This document shows, piece after piece, positions 52,573 through 60,491 of a stretch of 64,000 nucleotides of DNA (its first letter is position 1; each line of letters opens with the position of its first letter). Position numbers and translations under genes: made by a program. This stretch comes from a virus. The stretch covers positions 62,001-126,000 of the IMG/VR virus record IMGVR_UViG_3300022602_000039. The stretch is one strand, 5' to 3'. The notes below the pieces were generated by a model. It had not been told where the DNA came from. It saw only the letters and a program-made list of their open reading frames with translations, and made no database searches.

Positions 52573-53402
52573 TTCTGTTTTAATTTCTTTAAAATTGTAA
52601 TGACATCTTCTTGTCTTGTATCAGATGCTTGAGCAGGATAGTGACCGTGTTTTACTCTATACTTTTCTGCATTTAATTGCACATTCTTCATCCATGCATC
52701 TGTATTTTTAGATGTAGTACTATTATTAATAGCGTCTGCTTGAGGTGTAATCAATTTGTGGCTATTTGCTAGATCTGCAAACCACCAAAACGGTGGGTGG
52801 TAGCCTGCTTTAATAATATTGTATGTGTGATCAACATGCTCCCAGGCATTTGTATAATTTTCATCAATATAACCAACTTTATCTAAAACTTCCCTTGTAA
52901 AGAAGGAGAACGTTCCAGTACAATGTTGATATAACGCTATTTGACAATCTTTGTAATCGATTATAACTCTAGGGTTAGGTTCTGATTCCTCGTCTAGTAA
53001 ATGCCTGTTATGAAGATCAAAGTTTCTTATTGTTTGCTTGCGATTAAATGGTGATCCAGGTCCAAAGTTAAAATGATGTATACCGGATTTAATACTCGCG
53101 TTAATATACTGTTTAAACACTGTTTGATCAAGGATTAACATATCGTCCTCAATGAGGAATATGTAATCACAGTCTTTCTCTACCAAATAACGCAAAGCTT
53201 TGTTTTTTGATTTACCAACACCGAGATTTGTACTGTTGTTAATATGTGCAACATGGCTTATATCAATTTCTGTTATCTCTTTCCCATCATTTATTATGAT
53301 TAATTCATCAAGATCATTACTTTGAGATAATGTATCTAAAAGAGCCTTTAGATACTGAGGACGATTACAAGTAATAATTCCAAGTCCAATTTTAGTATCC
53401 AT
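52569..53402 (-). CDS. Glycosyltransferase family 2
   Basis: 277 residues from ATG 53402 (MDTKIGLGIITCNRPQYLKA). Earlier ATGs at 53414, 53426 and 53444 exist, and the last would overlap the divergent fibre gene. IITCNRPQYLKALLDTLSQS, ELIIINDGKEITEI and YIFLIEDDMLILD (EDD) are GT2 marks. It heads the 9-kb sugar operon, which runs leftward with overlaps throughout. I see no clear promoter for it. Confidence 0.8.
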   Translation of the reverse strand: MDTKIGLGIITCNRPQYLKALLDTLSQSNDLDELIIINDGKEITEIDISHVAHINNSTNLGVGKSKNKALRYLVEKDCDYIFLIEDDMLILDQTVFKQYINASIKSGIHHFNFGPGSPFNRKQTIRNFDLHNRHLLDEESEPNPRVIIDYKDCQIALYQHCTGTFSFFTREVLDKVGYIDENYTNAWEHVDHTYNIIKAGYHPPFWWFADLANSHKLITPQADAINNSTTSKNTDAWMKNVQLNAEKYRVKHGHYPAQASDTRQEDVITILKKLKQK

Positions 53403-53425
53403 AGTTGTATTCATGTATTTTAACA

Positions 53426-53431
53426 TAAATA
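53426..53431 (+). promoter_or_regulatory. TAAATA late-promoter-like box
   Basis: 7 nt before the ATG at 53438. Confidence 0.5.
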
Positions 53432-53437
53432 TTCTAA

Positions 53438-54379
53438 ATGGCAATTACACCAACCAATAGTAATACAGTCAGTATATTAACTCTTCCATCAGCACAACTC
53501 GCTGTAGGATCAGATCTTTTAGTACTTCAGACAACGAATGGTACCCAAACTATTACGTTTGATAAGTTTAACGTTGTAAAGACTGATGTAACGGGTAGTG
53601 CTACTGTTACCAATAATCTCTCTGTAACAAATACGGGTATTTTTAATAGTATAGTTGTCAATAATCTTTCTGCGGCGAGTGTATATACAGCAGCAGGTCC
53701 AGGTACAACATTACCTAGTGGTTTTTATAATCAATTTACAATTCATAATGGCATTATTCTTAGTGCTGCGTCAAATATACAAAATGACCCTACTTATAAT
53801 CAACTTTATAATGTTGATATACCAAACCTAATAAAAGGTTTAATAAACAACTCAGGTCTTACACCTGTTATTGAAAGAAGTGGTAATGTTTTAATTCCAA
53901 CTGGTTTAACATCTTATCAAGTAACGCTTGATAAGTTTTTTGCAAGCACACCAAACAATTTAATTGCTGCAGGTAATATTACACCTGCTCACATAACACT
54001 AGCTACTGACTTTATCCCTACAACAGGTACATCAAGTATCTTCAACTTAACATCATTGCAAAGCTTAACAGCTCTTGTAGCACTATCAGGTGTTAATAGT
54101 GGTTATCTTGCGTCAATTGGTGGTACTACAGGTTTATCAACGTTAATGAGTTCATTAACAAGTCCAGCTGCAATTAGTTTACTTACTGGTAATAATACTG
54201 CTACAATTCCAAGCTTTGTACAAGCAGCTGTAGTACCAACATCAATTACATCTACAAGAAGTTCAGATGGGACAGGTACAGCACTAACATTTACGGTTAG
54301 TATAGGTGTACCTCAGACAGTACCTGTTACTGTATACTGGAGACTTGCAGTTATTGTACCGCTACAACAAAACGCTTAA
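53438..54379 (+). CDS. Fibre or virion protein
   Basis: 313 residues, Ser/Thr/Val-rich, with SGSATVTNNLSVTN-type fibre repeats at about 45-75 and a globular C-terminal part. It resembles the tail fibre proteins at 13521-27170 in composition. Exact role unknown. It converges with a - strand gene and overlaps it by 4 nt. Confidence 0.65.
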   Translation: MAITPTNSNTVSILTLPSAQLAVGSDLLVLQTTNGTQTITFDKFNVVKTDVTGSATVTNNLSVTNTGIFNSIVVNNLSAASVYTAAGPGTTLPSGFYNQFTIHNGIILSAASNIQNDPTYNQLYNVDIPNLIKGLINNSGLTPVIERSGNVLIPTGLTSYQVTLDKFFASTPNNLIAAGNITPAHITLATDFIPTTGTSSIFNLTSLQSLTALVALSGVNSGYLASIGGTTGLSTLMSSLTSPAAISLLTGNNTATIPSFVQAAVVPTSITSTRSSDGTGTALTFTVSIGVPQTVPVTVYWRLAVIVPLQQNA

Positions 54380-54612
54380 AAGCGTGAATGAAAAAATAAT
54401 AGCGCTTTAGCTATTCCTTGATTAACTTGCTTAGCACTCATTCCATTTTGCTCAATTAAGCGCTGACGTTCTGCCTTAAAACATTCAATAAACTCCTTAG
54501 AAAGCATTCCCTTTAACTTTTTAGGGTAAAAAATTCTCTTACGTACATCAATACGATTTGGCATTTCCAAATCTTCCAAAATTAACTTAAAATGTTTATT
54601 AAAACTATCCAC
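54376..54612 (-). CDS. Small protein with capsid-targeting-like N-terminus
   Basis: 78 residues. N-terminus MDSFNKHFKLILEDLEMP has an amphipathic helix and ILE, fitting the (I/L)xE cut site of T4 internal proteins. The remainder is basic (DVRKRIFYPKKLKGMLSKEF) and helical, as expected of a DNA-associated internal protein. Four nt separate it from the NadR-like gene. Confidence 0.6.
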   Translation of the reverse strand: MDSFNKHFKLILEDLEMPNRIDVRKRIFYPKKLKGMLSKEFIECFKAERQRLIEQNGMSAKQVNQGIAKALLFFHSRF

Positions 54613-54616
54613 ACCA

Positions 54617-55360
54617 TTATTTAGGCGGCGGAACTATAATATTACCTTTAAACTTCTCCCATTCTTCGTCTTCTAGCTTAATTTCTTGATGGTCTCTTAA
54701 GAGTTTTTCAATAAGATCTAGATTTTCAGTATTCAGTACACTGTTTTCATCATTAACCAATTCACCTTGATCATCAAGGTATAAGCGTATCATCTCTATA
54801 CGTTCTTCTGGTGTGCCAAATATCTCAATAATAGGCGGTCTATCTTCCTTTGGAAAGAATGGTGATGTACCGGTTCTAAAGTATTGATGTGATAATGCTT
54901 TGAAGATATTATCAATTTCGTTAATAAAATTGTAATCAACTTCACGATTTTCTCTTGGAATAGGAATAACAGGAGCAGCTTTTGTGATAGGAAGATAAAA
55001 AATAATATCAAGCTTATGCATACTCTCCTGTACTAAGGGTAAGCACTCTTTTATAAAATCTGCGTCAATATCAGATGTACCTTTTTCTTCAGCCCATAAT
55101 GAATAAACAATATTATCTAATGGACAGCGATCAAAAATAACCTTATCACCTTCTCTGTAACTATTAAGATCCTTAACTAGTTCTTTTAAAATGGTTTTTT
55201 GTGTCTTCTTATTAGTTTCCTTATTAATAGGGAGCTTTTTCTTTCTTACAGCCTTACGATAACCCGATTCATGAGCTTTATAAGCAGGCCACGTTTTAAC
55301 AATATCATTAACAAGGGTTGTTTTGCCCTGACAAGCTGATCCTACAATTGCAATTCTCAT
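54617..55360 (-). CDS. NadR-like P-loop kinase (AAA_28)
   Basis: 247 residues. Walker A GSACQGKTT at 7-15; VIFDRCPLDNIVYSLWA holds the DRxPxD pattern of the NadR kinase/Ttd14 group; IIFYLPITKAAPVIPI follows. It could phosphorylate nicotinamide riboside or another nucleoside. An NMN-adenylyltransferase-like gene lies at 62958-63557, so an NAD salvage pair is possible. Confidence 0.75.
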   Translation of the reverse strand: MRIAIVGSACQGKTTLVNDIVKTWPAYKAHESGYRKAVRKKKLPINKETNKKTQKTILKELVKDLNSYREGDKVIFDRCPLDNIVYSLWAEEKGTSDIDADFIKECLPLVQESMHKLDIIFYLPITKAAPVIPIPRENREVDYNFINEIDNIFKALSHQYFRTGTSPFFPKEDRPPIIEIFGTPEERIEMIRLYLDDQGELVNDENSVLNTENLDLIEKLLRDHQEIKLEDEEWEKFKGNIIVPPPK

Positions 55361-55367
55361 TTAGCTT

Positions 55368-55373
55368 TATTTA
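55368..55373 (-). promoter_or_regulatory. TAAATA late-promoter-like box
   Basis: 8 nt before the NadR-like start at 55360. Confidence 0.45.
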
Positions 55374-55391
55374 GACCTTGATGTTTATAAA

Positions 55392-56225
55392 TCAAACACC
55401 TGTTGCACGATCCCAGGCGCTAATATGTAGACGTGTTAGCCCACGATAGCCGTATTTTTTTGCCATCTCGAGTACAAAGCGTGTTCTTTCATGATAATCC
55501 TCCTGACTGTCGAGACCTGGCATCATACAAATTCTTTCAAACGGTATTTCAAAAGGTTTAACAAAATCGTTAATAATTTCCTTAAAATCATCCTCTGTAC
55601 TCACAACAAATTTAAATGAATAATTCTCATGTTCCATAATACGCTTGAGTGCGTCAGGTACGATGCGGCGATCACGCTCCATGCCAGAATTTGCAAGCTT
55701 CACAGAGCAGTTAATTTGATTTAACTGATTGAATAAATAATCTTCAATATAAATTGAACCGTTTGTTTCAATTTCACTATAAGATGAAATTGCACCATAT
55801 TGTAGTTTAAAGTTATATAAAAAGTTTGAAATTGCTTTTTGATGTTTAGGGATAGTTGGCTCACCGCCTGTCCATATCATATGAATTCTACCTGTACGTA
55901 TCCATTCAAAAATACCTTGCTCGTTCCATGAATCAATAAGCTCCTTAAAGCTCGTATGCGCACCTTTAAGCCAAACAGGTGCAGAATCGCATGTCCATGT
56001 TGCAATACCTTGTTGATGTAAGTCACCGACAATGTTACCACCAGGTATATATCCCTCTGTTTCATTTACTTGTCTCTTAAGTTCAACTATAGCCTTACCA
56101 CTAAATCCGCAGGCAAGATTACAATTTTTTAATCTTATAAAGTATGCCGGTATACCAGTACTAATACCTTCGCATTGTACAGAATAAAAGTGCTCAGATA
56201 GCTCAAACGTATTATTATCACTCAT
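55392..56225 (-). CDS. queE: 7-carboxy-7-deazaguanine synthase, radical SAM, with split cluster motif
   Basis: 277 residues. QueE start EHFYSVQCEGISTGIPAYFI; radical-SAM cysteines C35 and C39 in KNCNLACGF; the third Cys appears at C79 in TWTCDSAPVW. The usual Cx3Cx2C is thus opened by an insert of about 38 residues to Cx3Cx39C. MIWTGGEPTIPK and the later YSEIETNGS are the QueE-type S-adenosylmethionine and substrate regions. It converts 6-carboxytetrahydropterin to CDG in the preQ0/queuosine pathway, with FolE and QueD in the same window. Confidence 0.85.
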   Translation of the reverse strand: MSDNNTFELSEHFYSVQCEGISTGIPAYFIRLKNCNLACGFSGKAIVELKRQVNETEGYIPGGNIVGDLHQQGIATWTCDSAPVWLKGAHTSFKELIDSWNEQGIFEWIRTGRIHMIWTGGEPTIPKHQKAISNFLYNFKLQYGAISSYSEIETNGSIYIEDYLFNQLNQINCSVKLANSGMERDRRIVPDALKRIMEHENYSFKFVVSTEDDFKEIINDFVKPFEIPFERICMMPGLDSQEDYHERTRFVLEMAKKYGYRGLTRLHISAWDRATGV

Positions 56226-56290
56226 TAAGACAAATTATATGATATAATTTCTATTTTTCAACACTAAAGAAAAAAACCATACATATTACA

Positions 56291-56296
56291 TAAATA
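56291..56296 (+). promoter_or_regulatory. TAAATA late-promoter-like box
   Basis: 6 nt before the ATG at 56302. Confidence 0.5.
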
Positions 56297-56301
56297 TTAA
56301 T

Positions 56302-56964
56302 ATGACATATAGTGGGTTTGTATATATTTGGTATGATAGGCATAATTGTATGTTTTATGTTGGTTCACATAAAGGTAGTGTAGAGGATTCTTATATTTGT
56401 TCAAGTAAACGCATGTTAAGGGCTTTCAATAGACGGCCGGGTGATTTTAAACGACGTATATTGAAATATGTGTTGAGAGCAGATGATATATTATTTTGGG
56501 AGCAATATTATTTGGATATGATACAAGATAAAGAATTACTTTATAATGGTAGTAAGTATTATAATGTGAAGCGAACTGCAGCAGGAGGTAATACAACTGC
56601 TCATTTACCAAATCGAGATGAGATTATTGAACGCAGATACGGTAAAAAACATAGTGATGCTATAAAGTGTGCTATTAAAAATAGAAGTAAGGAACGAAAA
56701 GCTTTACATCAACAAAGACGTAAGGCATCATTACATAAGCTATATAAGGATCCGAGCTATAGCAATTATCAGGATAAACCGTTTAAAGTTTATATTAACG
56801 ATAATTTTTATAAACAATATAGAAATAAAAAACAGTTTATTTCAGAACATCATTGTGATAGATCTAATTTCATACAAAATTTTAATAAAGGTATATGGAT
56901 AATTAAACAAAAACGAAATCACAATTTCAATGTTGGTGACGTTATTGGGTTTGAATTTATATAG
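56302..56964 (+). CDS. GIY-YIG homing endonuclease
   Basis: 220 residues. GFVYIWYDRHNCMFYVGSHK carries the GIY..YVG motifs, and FWEQYYLDM the catalytic Glu. Basic, Lys/Arg/His-rich C-terminal half (about 110-200) for DNA binding. AT-rich coding. It lies between QueE and the phoH-like gene, a typical insertion between conserved genes. It is distantly related to the 270-residue GIY-YIG at 39585. Confidence 0.85.
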   Translation: MTYSGFVYIWYDRHNCMFYVGSHKGSVEDSYICSSKRMLRAFNRRPGDFKRRILKYVLRADDILFWEQYYLDMIQDKELLYNGSKYYNVKRTAAGGNTTAHLPNRDEIIERRYGKKHSDAIKCAIKNRSKERKALHQQRRKASLHKLYKDPSYSNYQDKPFKVYINDNFYKQYRNKKQFISEHHCDRSNFIQNFNKGIWIIKQKRNHNFNVGDVIGFEFI

Positions 56965-57007
56965 TAATAATGTTTTTTACCTTACGTAAATCAAGGCTCA
57001 AATTGAT

Positions 57008-57013
57008 TAAATA
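57008..57013 (+). promoter_or_regulatory. TAAATA late-promoter-like box
   Basis: 8 nt before the ATG at 57021. Confidence 0.45.
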
Positions 57014-57020
57014 ATTGTAG

Positions 57021-57815
57021 ATGAAAAAGAAGAAGGCTGCGAAAGTAGCCCCACCATCGGGTGCCATCTCGGTTGAAAAACCAGCTGACACATCACTATA
57101 TGTAGCCCAAAGAGAGAAAATTGATTTTACTCTCAACGTCAAAGAGCTTCCTTGGACGGACAAACAGAAGGAGATTATTAATCTCTTTTTAGATAAGGAT
57201 ACAAAATTAATGATCCTTAAAGGTCCAGCTGGTACATCTAAGACGATTCTTTCCATGTATCTAGGATTACAGCTTCTTAATATGAAGAAAGTATCAGATA
57301 TTGTTCTCGTACGTTCAGCTGTTGAGAGTTCTGATTCAAAGCTTGGTTATCTCCCTGGTGATATCAATGAGAAGGTTAATGTATATATGACACCTTTTAA
57401 TGAAAAGTTTTCAGAGCTTATCATTCAACCTCACATTCATCGTTTACACAAGGATAATAGAATAACAATTTGTCCAATTAACTTTGCACGTGGTTTACAC
57501 TTTGCTGTAAAGTTTATCTGCTGTGATGAAAGTCAAAACTTAACAGTAAGAGAATTACAAACTTTATTCACACGTATGGGTGAATTTAGTAAAATGATTA
57601 TCTGTGGTGATCCAGACCAATCGGATCTTCCACATGGTAAATCAGGTTTTAATTCTGTTTATAAAGCATTTGATAATGATAATGCAAAATCCCACGGTGT
57701 ACATTGTGTAGAGTTAACTGAAGATCACATTGTACGTTCAGCACTCTGTAGATATGTAACACATGTCTTTAAAGACATTATGCATTCTACAATGTCTGTT
57801 AAGCAGCACCCATAG
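57021..57815 (+). CDS. phoH: PhoH-like ATPase
   Basis: 264 residues. Walker A GPAGTSKT at about 66-73, KLGYLPGDINEKVN, Walker B FICCDESQNLT, and MIICGDPDQSDLP are the PhoH signatures. The Lys/Ala-rich N-terminus precedes the core. PhoH is common in large marine phages; its function is an RNA-linked or nucleotide-linked ATPase not yet defined. It overlaps the convergent gene by 17 nt. Confidence 0.9.
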   Translation: MKKKKAAKVAPPSGAISVEKPADTSLYVAQREKIDFTLNVKELPWTDKQKEIINLFLDKDTKLMILKGPAGTSKTILSMYLGLQLLNMKKVSDIVLVRSAVESSDSKLGYLPGDINEKVNVYMTPFNEKFSELIIQPHIHRLHKDNRITICPINFARGLHFAVKFICCDESQNLTVRELQTLFTRMGEFSKMIICGDPDQSDLPHGKSGFNSVYKAFDNDNAKSHGVHCVELTEDHIVRSALCRYVTHVFKDIMHSTMSVKQHP

Positions 57816-58215
57816 CCTTTAGTTCAGCTAAGGCAGCTAGGATATTATCCTGAGCTTGTTGAATATCATTAGATGTCTGATCTTTTGGTAAAACAAGCTC
57901 AGGTGTTTTAACCTTATCCACACCCGGTTCACCTTCAAAGTTGTGTTCTTGGGCAATCTTTGATAATGTTTGATTGAGCATTTGTTGCATAGGATCAGGT
58001 GGTCTCTGATCTATAAGAGCAGAAAGATTAATATTTGATCCTAATAAACCTTTTGTATCGATAGCACCTTTATTCTGTACCTGAGATTTATATATGTTTG
58101 TTATATCTCCTGTTGGATCAAAGCTTGATACATTTTCACTCTGTACAACAAACTTTGGTTTGAGATAATCGCTTATCTCACCACCGTATATCTGTTGTAG
58201 ATGCTCAGCATTCAT
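57799..58215 (-). CDS. Hypothetical virion-like protein
   Basis: 138 residues from ATG 58215, which overlaps the QueD stop as TAATG; an earlier ATG at 58227 lies inside that gene. Helical and rich in Asn/Gln, with MNAEHLQQIYGGEISDYLKP at the start and a C-terminal coiled helix. Not recognised. Coupled to QueD by position. Confidence 0.5.
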   Translation of the reverse strand: MNAEHLQQIYGGEISDYLKPKFVVQSENVSSFDPTGDITNIYKSQVQNKGAIDTKGLLGSNINLSALIDQRPPDPMQQMLNQTLSKIAQEHNFEGEPGVDKVKTPELVLPKDQTSNDIQQAQDNILAALAELKAMGAA

Positions 58216-58904
58216 TAGGCACCCCAACTAGTACCGCCAAATGGATTAGACCAACCTTTGGTTACCGATCCAGGTCCTACAGTTACTCCTTTTGGTGGTT
58301 CAGGTAAGGGTTGAATTTCAATAGGAGCTGGTGTTTCCGTTGGCTGTACGTTAACTTCAACAGTAGAAGGTATGTTAACTGTTTCTGTTGTAGCAGCTGC
58401 AGTAACAGGATCAGTTGTTGTATATGTGCTAGGCTGAGTAAAACTTGTTGAATATACAATTGGTTTTGGCTTACTGTAGATAGCAGAATTCGCTTCGTGT
58501 TCAAATACCTCAACTTTCTCCACCCAGCAACGATCACCGTAATTCTCTTTGAGCCAATTTGCTGCAGCATTAAAACAATACTCAGCTGTCTTCTCTATAC
58601 CGACAGCGTCAACAATACGAAGATCACAACCTCCCATATTGTGTAAGTGTTGAAATATTTCAAGAAGAGGGTCATCTTTAGCTACACACAATGTATGATC
58701 AAATTGATTTTGAAGTTGTGCTTTTAAAGTTTTAAGGCTTGCAAAGTCAACAACCCAGTTTTTCTCGTCTAAGGATGACGCTGCGAAATAAAACTTTGCA
58801 AGTAATTGATAACCGTGAATTTTTGAACAATGTGATGTAGCTCTCCATTGTCTAAATGCGCAGGATCCGAGCTCAATAAGCTTAGTAGATTGGTAATTAC
58901 TCAT
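58215..58904 (-). CDS. queD: QueD-like 6-carboxytetrahydropterin synthase with C-terminal extension
   Basis: 229 residues. RATSHCSKIHGYQLLAKF (H25, C26, H30, but Tyr32 in place of the usual second His of HGH), then WVVDFASLK, FDHTLCVA and VEVFEHEANSA, are the PTPS/QueD motifs. The family member in phages is often this HGY form. The Pro/Thr-rich C-terminus (about 140-229) is extra. It makes CPH4 from dihydroneopterin triphosphate, the product of FolE. A sigma70 promoter ends 9 nt before the ATG. Confidence 0.8.
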   Translation of the reverse strand: MSNYQSTKLIELGSCAFRQWRATSHCSKIHGYQLLAKFYFAASSLDEKNWVVDFASLKTLKAQLQNQFDHTLCVAKDDPLLEIFQHLHNMGGCDLRIVDAVGIEKTAEYCFNAAANWLKENYGDRCWVEKVEVFEHEANSAIYSKPKPIVYSTSFTQPSTYTTTDPVTAAATTETVNIPSTVEVNVQPTETPAPIEIQPLPEPPKGVTVGPGSVTKGWSNPFGGTSWGA

Positions 58905-58912
58905 ATATGTAA

Positions 58913-58941
58913 ATTATAACTGACAGTTGAGAGAAAATCAA
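58913..58941 (-). promoter_or_regulatory. Sigma70-type early promoter of queD
   Basis: TTGATT (58941-58936), 17-nt spacer, TATAAT (58918-58913), 9 nt before the ATG at 58904. It is embedded in one arm of the structured element 58922-59050. Confidence 0.7.
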
Positions 58942-59050
58942 CTATAGACGGAAAAAGTATAGTGGTTGCCTTTGGCTCCCCAAACCCCGATGCGTTCGCT
59001 CACATCCAAATCTAAGAATACTTAATCACCGTCAAAAAATTGCAACTGTC
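58922..59050 (-). ncRNA. Candidate small structured RNA / 3'-UTR element
   Basis: The 129-nt gap folds on itself: GACAGTTG 58922-58929 with CAACTGTC 59043-59050; GACGG 58947-58951 with CCGTC 59029-59033; AAGTAT 58955-58960 with ATACTT 59018-59023; TTTGG 58971-58975 with CCAAA 58980-58984; GATG 58989-58992 with CATC 59003-59006. The helices nest into a three-way junction. It starts within the stop codon of the 59-residue gene, and no T-run follows. The strand is not decided by wobble pairs. It may be a stable 3' end, a small RNA or a control element. Confidence 0.5.
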
Positions 59051-59229
59051 TAGATGAAAGTTTTTAAAATACGATCGACTGCCTCATTAAAACTTTCATT
59101 TATACTAGCTGCTATTATACGAGCCTGAGCCTTCTTTCTTGTTACAGACTTTCCAGGCATACACTTTTTATTACCATGTTTCTTACAAACTTTATAACCA
59201 CTCTTGACTTTTCTTATATTGTATGGCAT
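59050..59229 (-). CDS. Small basic phage protein
   Basis: 59 residues from ATG 59229 (MPYNIRKVKSGYKVCKKHGN), which is 5 nt after the upstream stop; the ATG at 59256 would overlap that gene. The MPYxIRKV start with C-x-K-H-x-N-K-K-C is a common small protein type in phages, perhaps zinc-binding. The C-terminus NESFNEAVDRILKTFI resembles the amphipathic helix found N-terminally in neighbouring genes. Confidence 0.6.
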   Translation of the reverse strand: MPYNIRKVKSGYKVCKKHGNKKCMPGKSVTRKKAQARIIAASINESFNEAVDRILKTFI

Positions 59230-59233
59230 AATA

Positions 59234-60448
59234 TTACTTGATTGCACCTGGGCCATTGTATTTAGCCCAATATCCTAATAATTCTTGAAATGCTTCTTGA
59301 TCTCTTAACCCGAGAGTTGATTTAATGTCATTATTTGTTTTAGCACGTGATAGGAGGTTTATTTGCTGATCAGTAACATCAAATTTATCTTTTACTTCAT
59401 CGTGCTTTAATGTAGCAATAATTTCATTTACAAATTCTGTAAATTTATCATCACTTATATCTGTATTAATAATCCATGAACCCGTAGTAACTTTATGTAA
59501 GCCAACATCAACCGGCCATTTATTTTTCTTAACTTCAGGCTCAGGAATCTGGTTACCGTTTAGATAGTATAGAATCTCTGAACGTACATTACCAGTATCC
59601 ACTACTACAATTTTATCAACAGGTAAACCTTTCTGTAATGGTGCAATAGTTACAATGGCTTTACCATCCTTTACATTACCCTGTACATTTGAAACAGCGG
59701 CCGCCGTTTCGATATTACCTTTTAACGGTAACTGAATTTTAACCTTGTCACGTACACTTAAATCCTTACCGTCAGGTGGGCGTTCAAGCTTCTTAAGAGC
59801 ATCCTTTATATTCTGATCTTTAATTGTCTTGTATAAAGAGGCCATTGAATTACCTAAACCTTCAATAGCAGCACCGCCTTTCTTGCCTACAAATGCACCA
59901 TATAATTTACCAACACCCTTAACAATATTTGAAGGTTTAATGGCAGCCTTTACTCCCATTTTTGTAGCTGTTGCAGCCTGACTTAGAAGATTGCTAAATA
60001 CACCCTCATTAACTGTATCTCCTTTATCTGCAATAAATGATCGATACAAAACTTTCAACTCGTCATCAGTTAAACCAACTTGCTTTAAAATAGCTTCAAC
60101 TTCCTCTATTGTAGGAGCGTTTAATAGAATTTCAGCTTCCGGGGTTGATGTATCAAGTTCACATACAGTACAAATATATTCCTTAAAGGCTCTCAATGCT
60201 TCTGACTCCTCATCAGACATTAACATTTGTAAAAATTGCTGAGGTATATCCATCACTGATGATACACCATCCGGTGACATAACAAGAACTCTTGGTACAT
60301 CGCCAGTTTCTGCTAGGATATAACCTTCATAACCATCGCATTGTGAGAGATCTTCTGTTTGATATACAAGACTTGGATCTACTTTGATACGGACTCTCTT
60401 AAGAGCAGTTTGTTTTAGGCTATTCTCAATTATTAATTCGTACTTCAC
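59234..60448 (-). CDS. Large basic virion-associated or internal protein candidate
   Basis: 404 residues from GTG 60448 (the TTG at 60454 lies next to the TAAATA box). The N-terminus KYELIIENSLKQ has an (I)xE site like capsid-targeting peptides. Residues about 135-250 are Lys-rich helices (GVFSNLLSQAATATKMGVKA, ALKKLERPPDGKD), and the rest alternates strands. Not recognised. A candidate internal virion protein, by its N-terminus and basic middle only. Confidence 0.45.
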   Translation of the reverse strand: MKYELIIENSLKQTALKRVRIKVDPSLVYQTEDLSQCDGYEGYILAETGDVPRVLVMSPDGVSSVMDIPQQFLQMLMSDEESEALRAFKEYICTVCELDTSTPEAEILLNAPTIEEVEAILKQVGLTDDELKVLYRSFIADKGDTVNEGVFSNLLSQAATATKMGVKAAIKPSNIVKGVGKLYGAFVGKKGGAAIEGLGNSMASLYKTIKDQNIKDALKKLERPPDGKDLSVRDKVKIQLPLKGNIETAAAVSNVQGNVKDGKAIVTIAPLQKGLPVDKIVVVDTGNVRSEILYYLNGNQIPEPEVKKNKWPVDVGLHKVTTGSWIINTDISDDKFTEFVNEIIATLKHDEVKDKFDVTDQQINLLSRAKTNNDIKSTLGLRDQEAFQELLGYWAKYNGPGAIK

Positions 60449-60454
60449 TACCAA

Positions 60455-60460
60455 TATTTA
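60455..60460 (-). promoter_or_regulatory. TAAATA late-promoter-like box
   Basis: 7 nt before the GTG at 60448. Confidence 0.45.
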
Positions 60461-60463
60461 TTG

Positions 60464-60491
60464 TTGAAAGCAGAAAATTAGGTGGTATAAT
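60464..60491 (+). promoter_or_regulatory. Sigma70-type early promoter, extended -10, of folE
   Basis: TTGAAA 60464-60469, 16-nt spacer, TGGTATAAT ending at 60491 (extended -10 TGn). Transcription would start near the second ATG (60498). Confidence 0.7.

Noticed and set aside
58905-59049. Riboswitch leader of queD (preQ1 type)
   Set aside because: A sigma70 promoter lies only 9 nt before the queD ATG, so the structured part is not in the leader of that transcript.
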